Origin: JANQQC01 sp965262255
GTDB taxonomy: Bacteria; Pseudomonadota; Alphaproteobacteria; Caulobacterales; Hyphomonadaceae
Reading direction: 5' to 3'
Assembly: GCA_965262255.1 (NCBI GenBank)
Contig: OZ253505.1
Location: forward strand, 1,798,001 to 1,862,000
Length of the DNA: 64,000 bases
This document shows positions 1 through 10,786 of this stretch, piece after piece. Both the position numbers and the translations under genes were made by a program. The notes under the pieces were generated by a model, which made no database searches, was not told the origin of the DNA, and worked only from the letters and a program-made list of their open reading frames with translations. The stretch's first letter is position 1; the number at the start of each line of letters is the position of its first letter.

Positions 1-1
1 T

Positions 2-3000
2 AAAAACGGAGTTACAGTAATCAAAAACAGAACCGGAAATGTTACTGTTTCGACGACAAGCACTGTGACAACGCAATCTGGAAGAGGAATTTACATAAAT
101 AAGTCTGGAGCCGGGAACATTTCGGCTCTTCCGACCGCTACGGTGACGAGTTCAGGTTCGACCGGGGTTGGAATTGATATAGATCATTCAGGGACATCTG
201 CTACTGCGACGATTACCGTTTCGACAAATGCAGTCAATGCGTCCGGTGCACGAGGCATATTTATTAATAGTGCAGTTGGTGGTGCTATTAACGTAACAAA
301 TACCGGAGCCGTAACCGGTGGGAATGGTCACGGCATTCAAATCCATACGACAAACTCTACATCGGTTGTCACAGTCTCAGCCAAAGCCGCAGTTGAAGGA
401 AAAGGTGCTTCTAATGACGGAATGCATTTGTCTCGAACTGGCGGTGGGAGTACCATTGTTGATATCGATGAGAATGTTACGGGGTCTGGCGATGGGGTTA
501 ATATAATCAATGATGGCTCGAGAAATTTCTCAGCTTCTGTAGATATTGCGGCTGGAAAAACACTGAAAGGTTCCGGAGCACACGCAATTCATGTCGAAGA
601 AAAATCTGCTGGCAATGTTAATCTCACTGTAACCAACCTGGGAACTATTGAGGCAGGATCACCTACAGGAGCTAATAATTTTGGTCATGGAATATACGTT
701 GTCAATACGGGAGGGGGTTCAGTAGATGTCGATACGACAGCTAGCAGTTTCATAATGAACGCTGGTAATGGTGATGGTATCAATGTTAAAAACAGCGGTA
801 ACACAGCAACGTCCTTAACGATCGAAACCGTAGCGGTAACAGGTAAGAACAGAGGAATCTTTGCTCGTCAAGAAGGCTCAGGTGCTGTCGTCATCAATAC
901 CTCAGGAGCAATAATCGGGCAAGGGGGAGATGGTATTGGTATTAATCAAACAACTGCATCGGCGACCGGGGCTGTCACTCTGACAAATACGGGAACGGTC
1001 ACTGGAGACACCGGACACGGTATATATATAGATAACAGCACGTCAGCCGGGCTGCATACGATTAATGTTCAAGGGCAAGTTGAAGGAAAAGGTACCAGCA
1101 AAGCCGGTATAAGAGCAGACCGCTCAACAGGTGGAACTATCACTCTAAATCTTTCGGCGACAGTTAAAGGTAAACAAGATGGACTTGATTTGTCCAACAC
1201 GACTGGCGGTTCAAACGACTTAACCATTAATGTTATTGCAGACGCTTCTGGACATATGCAAGGTGTTGACCGAGACGCATTGAGGGTTTATGCAAAAGGG
1301 TCGAATAATCTTACGGTGACGGTTAGTTCGGCCGCGACAAACAATAGAGCTGGTACAGCAGGGGACGGCATTCGAGTTGAAAAGCGAAGTGGAACAGCCA
1401 CAATCGATACCGAAGACGAAGATTTTACGCTTTCAGCTGGTCGAGACGGAATTTATGCCCTACTCAACAATCAAGGGACAACTCTTACGATTAAGACAAA
1501 AGGCGTAACCGCTCCAGGAAGAGCGATTAATGCTACGAGCTCTGGTTCTGGTTTACTTAAAATTACCGCGAGCGGTACTCTTTCAGGATCCGGAGAAACA
1601 CTTAAAGTGTCGAGTACAGGGTCTGGTAATATCGATGTAGATGTGGCAGCTGTGTCGGCAAGTTCAGGTACAGGTATATTTGTCTCTAACAATAATACAG
1701 GAACCGTCGATATTAAGACGACAGGAACCATAACGGCTGGAGATGTTGGTATTCTTGTGCGTCAGTCGAGCGCAAGCGGAACGACAATAGATGTTGATGC
1801 GGTTGCGATCACATCAAGCGGGAGTGCAATCAGAGTCGAAGATTCCGGTGCTGGTGCGGTGACTATTTCGGCGAGTGGTGCTCTGGCAGTGTCTGGAGCC
1901 AATAAAGACGGAGTTGTTGTTGTAAAATCAAACAGCGGTACCGTCACGATTTCGACATCCAGTACCGTTACCACAGCAAATGGACATGGGATATTCGTTG
2001 ACAACAGTAACACAGCAAACTTAGATATTAAACCTTCAGGTGCAGTAACGTCTTCAGGTTCAAACAAGCACGGAATCTTCATTGAAAATAAATCAACGAC
2101 CGGCGCTTCGACAATCAAGGTTACTCCAAATGCCGTCACGGGTTCGGCTGGAAAAGGTGTTTACATTAAGAATTCTGGTGGAGGTGCAGTAAATATCAAT
2201 AATTCCGGAGCTATTACGGGTAAGGCTGGTCACGGTGTTCATGTGAGTGCCACAAACTCAGCTTCTGTAATTACAGTCAGTGCAAATAGTACGATAAGCG
2301 GCGAACGCGGTGACAGTGACGGTATTCACATCGCTCGTACCAACGGTGGTAATGTAACTTTTGATATAAATGAAAATGTGACTGGAAACGATGACGGAGT
2401 TTCGGCATCAAATGCGACTGCTAATAACTTATCGGTTTCAATTGACGTAGCGACAGGAAAAACTTTGCGATCTGCTGGCAATGGTGCTGCTATAGAAGTT
2501 AGTGATGCCGGAACAGGTAATCTTACGGTGACTGTGAGTGCCGCTGGAACAATTTCGGCTGGAACCGGATTCACTGCGGCCGGGTTAAGTGCTAACAACA
2601 GCGGTGGAGGGTCTTTGAAAGTCGATACTAAAGCCGGAGCATTCACTGTCGTAGGAGGTGATAATGCGAATGCTATACATGTTGTTTCTCAAGCTGGGTC
2701 AACAACTACCACTATTGAAACTGCAGCAGTTACGGGAAAATCGCGAGCAATTCACTTGGAGCATGAAGGAACAGGTCTTGCGTCAATAACGTCTACGGGA
2801 ACGATATCCGGAGGAAGGGACGGAATCTATGCATATATTGATGGAGATGCCAGTTTAACGATCAACACAAGAGACATTATAGCGGCGGAGTACGCGATTT
2901 TTCTCCAAAGTACTGGAACGGGTAACATAACTATCTCGACCGCTTCGGCGACCTCGGCTGGTAACGGATTTTATGTTAAAGCGACCGATGGAGGTGATAT

Positions 3001-6000
3001 TTTAATAACTGCTACGGGGACAGTGACGGGTAATGGAAGTGGTACCTCCTACGGTGTGATTGATGTTGAAGCGCAAGACGGTATTACTATAACGGCAGTA
3101 GCGGTCGTTGCGAAAGATAAAGCCTTTGTTCTAAAGAATAGTAGCGGAAACATAGATGTTACAACAACCGGAGACGTGTCAGCTGAAGGTAGCAATGCTT
3201 TCTATGCTAAGAATACTGGAACAGGGAATATTTCAATAACGACATCGGCTGTTTCCGCTGGAACAGGTACTGGAGCTACTGATGTCGGTCACGGAATACT
3301 CGTTGAAAATGGCACTGGAACGATTACTGTAAGTACCGGCGGAGCTGTCGAGGGTGGTGGTGCAGGAAAGCACGGTATTTTTGTTAAAGGAACTCATGCA
3401 AGTGGCGGTGCTATTGAAGTCAGAACAACGAGTACAGTGACAGGATCGGGCCATGGTATTCGCGTCGAGAGTGTCGCAAGCGCAACTCAGATGACGATTT
3501 CGACGGCAAGTACTGTTACCGGAAAAACCGCAGACGGTATCTATGCTAAGAGTACGGCATCGGGAGCTATCTTAGTGTCAGCGGCTGGCTCGGTAATCTC
3601 AGAATCGGGTCATGGTATTCACGCTGTAAATACTAAATCAGGTGCGTTGACCGTTAGCTCAAACGGTTCAACTACCGGTAAAGGCACAAACAAACATGGT
3701 ATTTATGTCAGTAACTCAGCGGATGGCACTACGACGGAAGTGAAGGCGAAGTCAGTGTCAGGGTCGGCACACGGTGTATTTGTTAAGAGCTCTGCCAGCG
3801 GTACACTTAATCTCTCAAACTCGGGAGCTGTTGTTGGGAACTCTGGTCACGGGCTTCACGCGAGCGCAACTTCTGCCTCCTCAAATGTTACCGTAACCGT
3901 TAAAGGTACAGCAACGGGTTCAGGATCCACTGCAGCAGATGGTGTGAACGTCACGAGAAGCGGTGGCGGTAGCGTGACGCTAGATATTGATGAGTCCGTA
4001 ACGGGTTCGGGTGACGGGATAGATGTTTCCAACTCTGGCGGTGGAAGTGATCTGACTGTGTCATTGGATGTCGCGTCCGGAAAAACAGTTAAAGGTATCG
4101 GTGGTCACGCAATCCATATTAGTGATGTGGGGTCTAAGAATGTATCTGTAACGGCAACGTCGCAAGGTACGCTTTCCGGCGGAGTGGCGGGGCACGGTTT
4201 GTACGTCAGAAATTCAGGTGGTGGGAGTGTATCTGTTGATACTCGAACTCGTGCATTCTCTAATTCCGGTGGGTTGGATGCCATTCATGTTGTTAATGCT
4301 AATGGAACAACCTTAACTATTTCTACGAACGCGGTTTCAGGTAATACCAGAGGCATTTATGCAACAAACGCGGGTTCGAACCAGTTGACGTTAACCGCGA
4401 CGGGAACTGTTTCAAGTAAAAGCGGGGATGCCATTGCAGTCAAGACTACCGGTAACGGGAACTTAAGGGTAACAACTGCCGGAGTTACTGCAAGTGGAGG
4501 CCATGGAATCTATGCTTATGCCAAAGCTACGAATACTTACACCTTTGTTATAAATTCTAGCGGGGCAGTTTCTGGGTCGGGTGCAGGAAAGCATGGAATT
4601 TACGTTAAAAGCTTAGCGACAGAGAATAGCGTTTCCGTAACTACGGCAGCAGTAACTGGATCCGCCAGTGGTATTAAAGTAAATGCAACGGGGAGTTATG
4701 GAACACAGGTTCAAAACTCCGGAGCGGTTCTAGGAAAAGCAGGTCATGGAATTCACGTCAGTGATCCGGCCTCCAACTCTAATCAACGTATTACAGTTTC
4801 TGCAAATAGCACGGTAACGGGTTCTGGCGGCGTTAATAATGACGGAATTCGAGTCGACACAGTGACCGGCGGTAAAGTAACTTTGGACATAAATGAGTCT
4901 GTCACAGGTTCTGGCGACGGCGTTCAAGTGTCGAATTCCGGTACCCAGGAGTTGGAGTTTAAATTCGACTTAGCTGTTGGAAAAGTATTAACAGGGAAGA
5001 ATAGCCATGGTGTTCATGCTGAAGACCTTGGCACCTCAAATCTAAAGGTAATCGCGGAGTCTCAAGGAACGATTTCTGCTGCTACTGGAGGTCACGGACT
5101 TTACGCAAGGAATGCTGGAGGGGGGACAGTTAGCGTAGATACGAGAGCGAGAGCGTGGTCTAATTCTTCTGGAGCAGATGCCATTCACGTAATCAATGAT
5201 GGTTCGGGAACTACATTGACAGTATCGACAGCTGCAGTGACCGGGAAAGGTCGCGGTGTTTATGCCCATAACCAAGGTGACGGTAATACTACTATCACAA
5301 CTCAGTCGGTAACAGGCCAAAGCGATCACGCAATTCATATTAAAGATACCGGAAGTGGATCTATTTCTGTTACGGCTACTGGTGCTGTTTCTGCAACGGG
5401 AGCGTCAGGCGCAGGTATCTTTCTAGAAACTTTCTCTTCCGCCTCAGATGTGTCTACGACAGTCGGTGCAGTTACCGGACAAACATACGGAATTAGAGTA
5501 TTTAATAAGGGATCAGGATCGGTAACTGTTACCTCAACAGGAACTGTTACGAGTTCTACCTCTGGGAGTGGACTCGTTGGGATATATGCCTATACAAAAG
5601 GCACAGATATAACACTGACAACCAGAGCAGTAACTGGCGATGAGAATGCCATTTTCGCATTGAACAAAGGCTCGGGTGACATAACCATTACGACTTCTGG
5701 AGCCGTTTCAGCAAAAGCAACTTCAAATAGTTTTGCTTTAAGAGCGCAAGCCGATGGCGCGGGAGATATAACGCTTAATATTAGCGGAGCCGTCTCAGCA
5801 TCCGGAACTGGAGTGGCGATTGAAACCTTAACAAATGGTGGGTCTTCAACAGTTACTATAGAAGGCGGAAATGTTTCAACTCAAAGTGGTATCGCAATCC
5901 GTAACGACGAAGGTCAATCCAAATTTACGATCAAAACAGGTACTCAGATTAAGGGTCGAGTACAGCTAGGTGGTGGCGTGGACGTGTTTACCATGTCGGG

Positions 6001-9000
6001 AGGAACGGTCGGTGCTGGATCAATACTAGACGGCGGTTCCGATTCGTCCAACTCAGTCGATGAGTTGAATTTTGAATCAGGAACCCACACGATCCTCGCG
6101 ACTAACCTAACAAATTGGGAAAAGATATCTGTAAAAGAAGGTAGCACACTCAAATTCTTAAATACCCAGACGCTTACAGTTGGTGAGTTAGCGTTAACCG
6201 GTATGCTAACAATGAATGATGATGGGGCGAATGATGCTTTCACAATAAGTGGGAATCTAGCCGGCACTGGAAAAAGCGCAATCAATATAGATGTCGACTT
6301 CTCTCGAGGAACGAGTGATACTATAACTGTTACTGGTAATGTAACAGGTTCAACCGAGCTACAAATATCTAGTGTGTCTAGTCAAGGTGCAAGTCGGGTT
6401 CCTCGTATTACAGTTGCTACCGTCAGTGGAACAGCTTCCGCAAATGGTTTCGTGCTAGATGGTGGAAGAGTCGGTCCAGGTTCCTTCTTCTATTCTCTAG
6501 AATTTAATTCCACGACAAAAGTCTTTGAGTTAGTACGCGGTGATCCGATTATTCCAGGATGTAGCGAAAGTAGTATCCTGCCTGGAACCTACGAATGTTT
6601 TGGTGATGTGACGGATACTGTAAACGTTTCTAAGACCGGAACCACGAATGTCGTCGTAGACTTAGACGGCTTGGCCACGGTCACGATAAACTCAACGAGT
6701 ACTCCGTTCTATTTAAGAAGTCAAGCAGGTGTCGAGTTCAAACAAGATTCTGGTACTGGGGAAATCAAATCCGAAGGAAATGCACCGGGTGTCGTAGATG
6801 CACAAACGACTGGTAACGGACCCGCTAAAGTTACCGTGAGTGGCCCGATTACTCATGCGGGTTCAGGAACAACGATTCAAGCTATATCTACTGGAACCGG
6901 AAATGTTGATGTTTCCGTTAATTCGATCAGTGCATCTTCGTCAGCGGCAGCAATTAAGGCAACAGGACGAGCGCAGCGAGTTACTGTTGCGGCTTCTGGA
7001 ACAATTTCTGCTGGACGTGGCGGAATTTATGCGAAGAATACAGGTGTCGGTTATACGTCTGTTTCAGCGGGAGGAAATATAACGACAACAAGCGGTAACG
7101 CAATCTATGCCTATACCAGTGGCACTAATCTAACTGTTACGGCTTCAGGTGCGAGAGGCGGCGATCATGGCGTTAAAGCCGTCAACAAAGGCGGTGGCTC
7201 CGTGACTGTCTCAACTTCGGGTGTCGTTACAGGTTCTGGCACAGGAGATACCGGAATTTACGCTTATGCCAGTGGAACGTCTTTGACCGTAAGTGCAGGA
7301 GCTTCGGTCACGGGTGATACCGGTATAGTGGTTAAAAATAAAGGGACAGGCGTAACTAATGTTACAACCGGGGGAAGCGTCACAGGTAGTGCTGGTGCGG
7401 GAATAGAATTAACAAGTAGTGGCCGCGGTAACGTTACAGTAAATGTTGCACGGTCTAGAAGCGTAACTGGTAGTGCTGGTCATGGTATCCATGTCAATAA
7501 GACGGTTGGAATTGGTACGATCTCTTTGAATCTTTCTGGAAACGTCGTCGGGAAAGGAGTCGAAAATAACGGTGTACACGTTACAACAGCGGGCGGTGGC
7601 CAAATAAGTATTAAAATATCTGGGGAGGTTACGGGTAGCGGAAATGGCATCTTCACAAGAAACACGTCAAGTGGAGATTTCACGGTGTCAATTGAAGCCA
7701 GTCAGCCTAGTTCTCAAGGGCAAGCAGTTGCTCAGGCCGGTCCGGGAACAATCACTGGAAATGGAGGTCACGGAATCGACATTTCCGATACCGGAGACGG
7801 AAATCTTAATATTACGATGTCGACAGATTCGACAGAAATTGTTGCTACAGATGGACATGGCCTACGTGTCGCCAATGGAGGGGGAGGCTCGGTTTCCTTC
7901 ACAGCGACCGATGACATTAAAGTCACTGGAGCGACTGCAGGCGATGGTCTTCATATTACCAATGATGCATCTGGACGCGAGTTAAGAGTAACTATTGTTG
8001 GGATTGAGGGTCAGGATCGCGGTATCTTTGCTGATAACCGAGGAACGACTGGTCTGATTGTTACGACGACCGGAGATGTAACGGGGCTAGGAGGTCACGG
8101 TATTGAAGTTCAAAATACGACTGGTGGTTCCGCATCTGTTACATCGTCTGGGACAGTCACTGCCGTGGGAACGAATAACCATGGCATAGATATTTTCACG
8201 GACTTCAATACAGATAGTCTCAATGTGACGGCAGAGAATATCACAGCAAGCGGGCATGGTATATATGCTGTAAATGCTGGTGATGGAAGCTCAACAATAA
8301 CCACCTCAGGAACAGTTCAAAGTAAAGGAACTGGCAAGGCTGGCATTTATGCTAAAAATGATGGTGGTGGTGCGATTGCGATCATCGCGTCTGGTATCGT
8401 CAGAGGTGGAGAAGGTGGTGATGGCATTTATGCTCAGACACGAGGGGGTTCCGTTGAGATTACCCTGAATAGTGGAGCCATTCTTGAAGCGGCTAGTGGT
8501 CAAGCAATCAAGAATGACGAGGGTCAGAGTACGATCACAGTTAATACCGGAGCACAGATTCGAAATTCAGTTTCGCTGAGTGGCGGTGTTGACGTATTAA
8601 CTTTGAATGGTGGAAGAATCAGAACGGCAGCTGTTTTGGACGGTGGTACCGATGCTGGAACCGATACCTCTGAAGACGTATTGAACTTTGCAGCCGGAAC
8701 TTTCATCGTAAATGCGAATAACTTGCAGAATTGGGAAAGCATGACCATTGGTGACGGAGCGACGTTATCAATATACGGAACCCAAACTTTACGAACGAAC
8801 AACCTAACTGTTAACGGAACACTTTCAACGTCTGATGAGTCAGCAGGTGATACTCTAACTATAAGCAATAATTTTATCGGTGGCGGTATTGTCAAGATTG
8901 ATGTGAACTTTGCTACAGGTGCTGCCGATACTTTTGTGGTTAGTGGGGATGTCACCAATACAACCAATATCAGCGTAGTAGATGTATCAGGGGCGCTTAC

Positions 9001-10378
9001 GAACCGAAGCGAAAATATCAGGATCGCAACTGTAACAGGAACAGTTTCCGCGAATTCTTTCCAACTAGTTGGCGGGAAGGATACCAAATACTCGTCTGGA
9101 GGAAAGGCTTACGAACTAAGGTTTGATGCCACTGGGAAAACGTTTACTCTAGTGCAAACGGGGTCCACGGGTACACCACCTACGGGAACACCTCCACCTA
9201 CGGGAACGCCTCCTCCTACGGGAACACCTCCACCTACGGGAACACCTCCTCCTACGGGAACACCTCCACCTACGGGAACACCTCCACCTACGGGAACACC
9301 TCCACCTACGGGAACGCCTCCGCCTACGGGAACGCCTCCGCCTACGGGAACGCCTCCTCCTACAGGAACACCTCCTCCGGGTCCGGGGCCAACTCCACCT
9401 ACTACACCTCCGCCTACGGTACCGCCGACTGGACCATCTGATGCCGCGATTACATTTGCTGGAAGTGTCTTGGCCACTGTACCCGGAGTACTTGCTGACG
9501 GATTTACTAATGTACCAACCCTTGCTCAACGACGAGGTGGACGGAGCGAATGGGCACTGGGTGGCGACTCGAAAACGAGTTTCTGGACTAGCACCAACGG
9601 AAACAATATCAATTATGGTAATGTCGGGAACGGTAACGTTGAGTATCAGAGTGGAACTCATAGTTTCCAAGCCGGTCTAGACTTCTTAATGTCTGAAGAT
9701 GAAAATGGTGTATGGTCGATTGGCTTTACCGCGCAATCCAATTCGATTGATGTAGAGGTCAGAGGAGCGGATGACACGGGTAAAGTATCTGCAGCTGGAC
9801 TAGGTATAGGTGCTACAGCAACTTTCTACGGAAATGACGGATCCTATTTCGACTTCCAAGCTCAGATCAATACTTTGGAAGTTGATCTATCGACTAGACG
9901 TCAAGGTAAATTGGAATCGGGAGTAGAATCCAGAGCTATGGTGGCTAGTTTTGAAGCCGGTCAGAGATACCTGCTTGGAGAACACTTGTGGATCGTTCCG
10001 CAAGCGCAGTTAACTTGGGGACAAGTTCAAGGCGACACCTTTAGAGGTTCCAATGGTATTGACATGGAATACGGTGACGAAGGAAGCCTGAAAGCGCGAT
10101 TTGGTCTAGCGACCGAATATCGTGGCGAGGGATTCTCGAGTTATGCTGTAGGTAACATCTATTACAACAGTCTTGATACTTGGAGTGTTAACTACCACAA
10201 TCGAAACTTTGAAGATAAAGTCGGCGCTTACTTCACAGAACTCGGGGTTGGAAGTTCTATCGCACTTGGTTCTAGTGCTGCTCTATTCCTTCAAGGTTCA
10301 TATCGTGTGTCATTGGAAGGCAAAACTGATGACAACACAGCGGCTAATGTTGCAGCAGGTATACGTTGGAACTGGTAA
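2..10378 (+). CDS. Giant autotransporter adhesin, 3' part (5' end outside window)
   Basis: The reading frame is open from base 2, so the gene starts upstream; a GTG at 65 is only an internal codon. More than 3430 residues are visible. Most of it is a passenger made of degenerate Gly/Ser/Thr/Val/Asn-rich repeats of the type GHGI-x-V-x-N and TGTVTG, as in right-handed beta-helix adhesins. Two homologous non-repeat blocks (about 5930-6535 and 8540-9155, each with a GGGVDV or SGGVDV turn, LDGG and an NW-x-x-(I/M) strand) look like passenger caps. A Pro-Thr linker (9167-9436) leads to a C-terminal beta-barrel (about 9437-10375) that ends in W-N-W, as expected for type V secretion. The only cysteines I noticed are a pair near 6560-6600, at the start of the second passenger half. 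Likely a surface adhesin; its ligand is unknown. Confidence 0.9.
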   Translation, partial: KNGVTVIKNRTGNVTVSTTSTVTTQSGRGIYINKSGAGNISALPTATVTSSGSTGVGIDIDHSGTSATATITVSTNAVNASGARGIFINSAVGGAINVTNTGAVTGGNGHGIQIHTTNSTSVVTVSAKAAVEGKGASNDGMHLSRTGGGSTIVDIDENVTGSGDGVNIINDGSRNFSASVDIAAGKTLKGSGAHAIHVEEKSAGNVNLTVTNLGTIEAGSPTGANNFGHGIYVVNTGGGSVDVDTTASSFIMNAGNGDGINVKNSGNTATSLTIETVAVTGKNRGIFARQEGSGAVVINTSGAIIGQGGDGIGINQTTASATGAVTLTNTGTVTGDTGHGIYIDNSTSAGLHTINVQGQVEGKGTSKAGIRADRSTGGTITLNLSATVKGKQDGLDLSNTTGGSNDLTINVIADASGHMQGVDRDALRVYAKGSNNLTVTVSSAATNNRAGTAGDGIRVEKRSGTATIDTEDEDFTLSAGRDGIYALLNNQGTTLTIKTKGVTAPGRAINATSSGSGLLKITASGTLSGSGETLKVSSTGSGNIDVDVAAVSASSGTGIFVSNNNTGTVDIKTTGTITAGDVGILVRQSSASGTTIDVDAVAITSSGSAIRVEDSGAGAVTISASGALAVSGANKDGVVVVKSNSGTVTISTSSTVTTANGHGIFVDNSNTANLDIKPSGAVTSSGSNKHGIFIENKSTTGASTIKVTPNAVTGSAGKGVYIKNSGGGAVNINNSGAITGKAGHGVHVSATNSASVITVSANSTISGERGDSDGIHIARTNGGNVTFDINENVTGNDDGVSASNATANNLSVSIDVATGKTLRSAGNGAAIEVSDAGTGNLTVTVSAAGTISAGTGFTAAGLSANNSGGGSLKVDTKAGAFTVVGGDNANAIHVVSQAGSTTTTIETAAVTGKSRAIHLEHEGTGLASITSTGTISGGRDGIYAYIDGDASLTINTRDIIAAEYAIFLQSTGTGNITISTASATSAGNGFYVKATDGGDILITATGTVTGNGSGTSYGVIDVEAQDGITITAVAVVAKDKAFVLKNSSGNIDVTTTGDVSAEGSNAFYAKNTGTGNISITTSAVSAGTGTGATDVGHGILVENGTGTITVSTGGAVEGGGAGKHGIFVKGTHASGGAIEVRTTSTVTGSGHGIRVESVASATQMTISTASTVTGKTADGIYAKSTASGAILVSAAGSVISESGHGIHAVNTKSGALTVSSNGSTTGKGTNKHGIYVSNSADGTTTEVKAKSVSGSAHGVFVKSSASGTLNLSNSGAVVGNSGHGLHASATSASSNVTVTVKGTATGSGSTAADGVNVTRSGGGSVTLDIDESVTGSGDGIDVSNSGGGSDLTVSLDVASGKTVKGIGGHAIHISDVGSKNVSVTATSQGTLSGGVAGHGLYVRNSGGGSVSVDTRTRAFSNSGGLDAIHVVNANGTTLTISTNAVSGNTRGIYATNAGSNQLTLTATGTVSSKSGDAIAVKTTGNGNLRVTTAGVTASGGHGIYAYAKATNTYTFVINSSGAVSGSGAGKHGIYVKSLATENSVSVTTAAVTGSASGIKVNATGSYGTQVQNSGAVLGKAGHGIHVSDPASNSNQRITVSANSTVTGSGGVNNDGIRVDTVTGGKVTLDINESVTGSGDGVQVSNSGTQELEFKFDLAVGKVLTGKNSHGVHAEDLGTSNLKVIAESQGTISAATGGHGLYARNAGGGTVSVDTRARAWSNSSGADAIHVINDGSGTTLTVSTAAVTGKGRGVYAHNQGDGNTTITTQSVTGQSDHAIHIKDTGSGSISVTATGAVSATGASGAGIFLETFSSASDVSTTVGAVTGQTYGIRVFNKGSGSVTVTSTGTVTSSTSGSGLVGIYAYTKGTDITLTTRAVTGDENAIFALNKGSGDITITTSGAVSAKATSNSFALRAQADGAGDITLNISGAVSASGTGVAIETLTNGGSSTVTIEGGNVSTQSGIAIRNDEGQSKFTIKTGTQIKGRVQLGGGVDVFTMSGGTVGAGSILDGGSDSSNSVDELNFESGTHTILATNLTNWEKISVKEGSTLKFLNTQTLTVGELALTGMLTMNDDGANDAFTISGNLAGTGKSAINIDVDFSRGTSDTITVTGNVTGSTELQISSVSSQGASRVPRITVATVSGTASANGFVLDGGRVGPGSFFYSLEFNSTTKVFELVRGDPIIPGCSESSILPGTYECFGDVTDTVNVSKTGTTNVVVDLDGLATVTINSTSTPFYLRSQAGVEFKQDSGTGEIKSEGNAPGVVDAQTTGNGPAKVTVSGPITHAGSGTTIQAISTGTGNVDVSVNSISASSSAAAIKATGRAQRVTVAASGTISAGRGGIYAKNTGVGYTSVSAGGNITTTSGNAIYAYTSGTNLTVTASGARGGDHGVKAVNKGGGSVTVSTSGVVTGSGTGDTGIYAYASGTSLTVSAGASVTGDTGIVVKNKGTGVTNVTTGGSVTGSAGAGIELTSSGRGNVTVNVARSRSVTGSAGHGIHVNKTVGIGTISLNLSGNVVGKGVENNGVHVTTAGGGQISIKISGEVTGSGNGIFTRNTSSGDFTVSIEASQPSSQGQAVAQAGPGTITGNGGHGIDISDTGDGNLNITMSTDSTEIVATDGHGLRVANGGGGSVSFTATDDIKVTGATAGDGLHITNDASGRELRVTIVGIEGQDRGIFADNRGTTGLIVTTTGDVTGLGGHGIEVQNTTGGSASVTSSGTVTAVGTNNHGIDIFTDFNTDSLNVTAENITASGHGIYAVNAGDGSSTITTSGTVQSKGTGKAGIYAKNDGGGAIAIIASGIVRGGEGGDGIYAQTRGGSVEITLNSGAILEAASGQAIKNDEGQSTITVNTGAQIRNSVSLSGGVDVLTLNGGRIRTAAVLDGGTDAGTDTSEDVLNFAAGTFIVNANNLQNWESMTIGDGATLSIYGTQTLRTNNLTVNGTLSTSDESAGDTLTISNNFIGGGIVKIDVNFATGAADTFVVSGDVTNTTNISVVDVSGALTNRSENIRIATVTGTVSANSFQLVGGKDTKYSSGGKAYELRFDATGKTFTLVQTGSTGTPPTGTPPPTGTPPPTGTPPPTGTPPPTGTPPPTGTPPPTGTPPPTGTPPPTGTPPPTGTPPPTGTPPPGPGPTPPTTPPPTVPPTGPSDAAITFAGSVLATVPGVLADGFTNVPTLAQRRGGRSEWALGGDSKTSFWTSTNGNNINYGNVGNGNVEYQSGTHSFQAGLDFLMSEDENGVWSIGFTAQSNSIDVEVRGADDTGKVSAAGLGIGATATFYGNDGSYFDFQAQINTLEVDLSTRRQGKLESGVESRAMVASFEAGQRYLLGEHLWIVPQAQLTWGQVQGDTFRGSNGIDMEYGDEGSLKARFGLATEYRGEGFSSYAVGNIYYNSLDTWSVNYHNRNFEDKVGAYFTELGVGSSIALGSSAALFLQGSYRVSLEGKTDDNTAANVAAGIRWNW
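9182..9379 (+). repeat. 11 x 18-bp in-frame tandem repeat (TGTPPP linker)
   Basis: Eleven consecutive 18-bp units encode Thr-Gly-Thr-Pro-Pro-Pro, preceded by one 15-bp unit at 9167-9181. Units differ only at a few third positions (cca/cct/ccg, aca/acg). The repeat forms the rigid linker between passenger and barrel of the autotransporter, and copy number should vary easily by slippage. Confidence 0.95.
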
Positions 10379-10404
10379 CGTCGCCAACCTTTTTCTAGTC
10401 TTAT

Positions 10405-10440
10405 AGGAGATCAACTCTTTGAGTTGATCTCCTTTGTTTT
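10405..10440 (+). terminator. Rho-independent terminator of the autotransporter gene
   Basis: A perfect 13-bp inverted repeat (10405-10417 and 10421-10433, starting AGGAGATCAACTC) with a 3-nt TTT loop is followed by TTGTTTT. It lies 26 bp after the stop codon at 10378. Confidence 0.93.
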
Positions 10441-10786
10441 AACGGGATATGTCGACTCAAGCACTAATTGAAAACAAGTATAATGGTTAGGATTGTACAA
10501 GAACACTAGAGGTAGTTTGAAACGCGTTAAACAGGTACTATCAAAGATGTGATGTTTCAGATTGTGAATCCCTTAATTTTTTCGATCTTTTCTTGTCCAA
10601 ATAGATATTACGAAGTTAGATAAATGTTTCCAAGAACAAAATTGTAACGGTCTGAGAATTTACGTATTGGTTTAAATCTTATTGATTTTCATTCTTAATT
10701 GGATTCGAAAGCCGAATTTGTTATAGAAACTTGTGGAGAATAATGTAACTTCTAAATTGTTCGCATGAACAAAGCGAGACACCATT
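10441..10786. other. Intergenic region before abgT
   Basis: No convincing gene on either strand. A weak promoter candidate is TTGGAT (10699-10704), a 16-bp spacer and TTATAG (10721-10726). No strong ribosome binding site precedes the abgT ATG. Confidence 0.4.

Noticed and set aside
9182..9379. Short regular repeats that could suggest a CRISPR array
   Set aside because: No spacers; the 18-bp units are contiguous, in frame and encode the Pro-rich linker.
1471..9670. Many antisense and shifted open frames inside the autotransporter gene
   Set aside because: They follow from the Ser/Thr/Gly-rich repeat composition, have no ribosome sites and no domains; the plus-strand frame is clearly the coding one.
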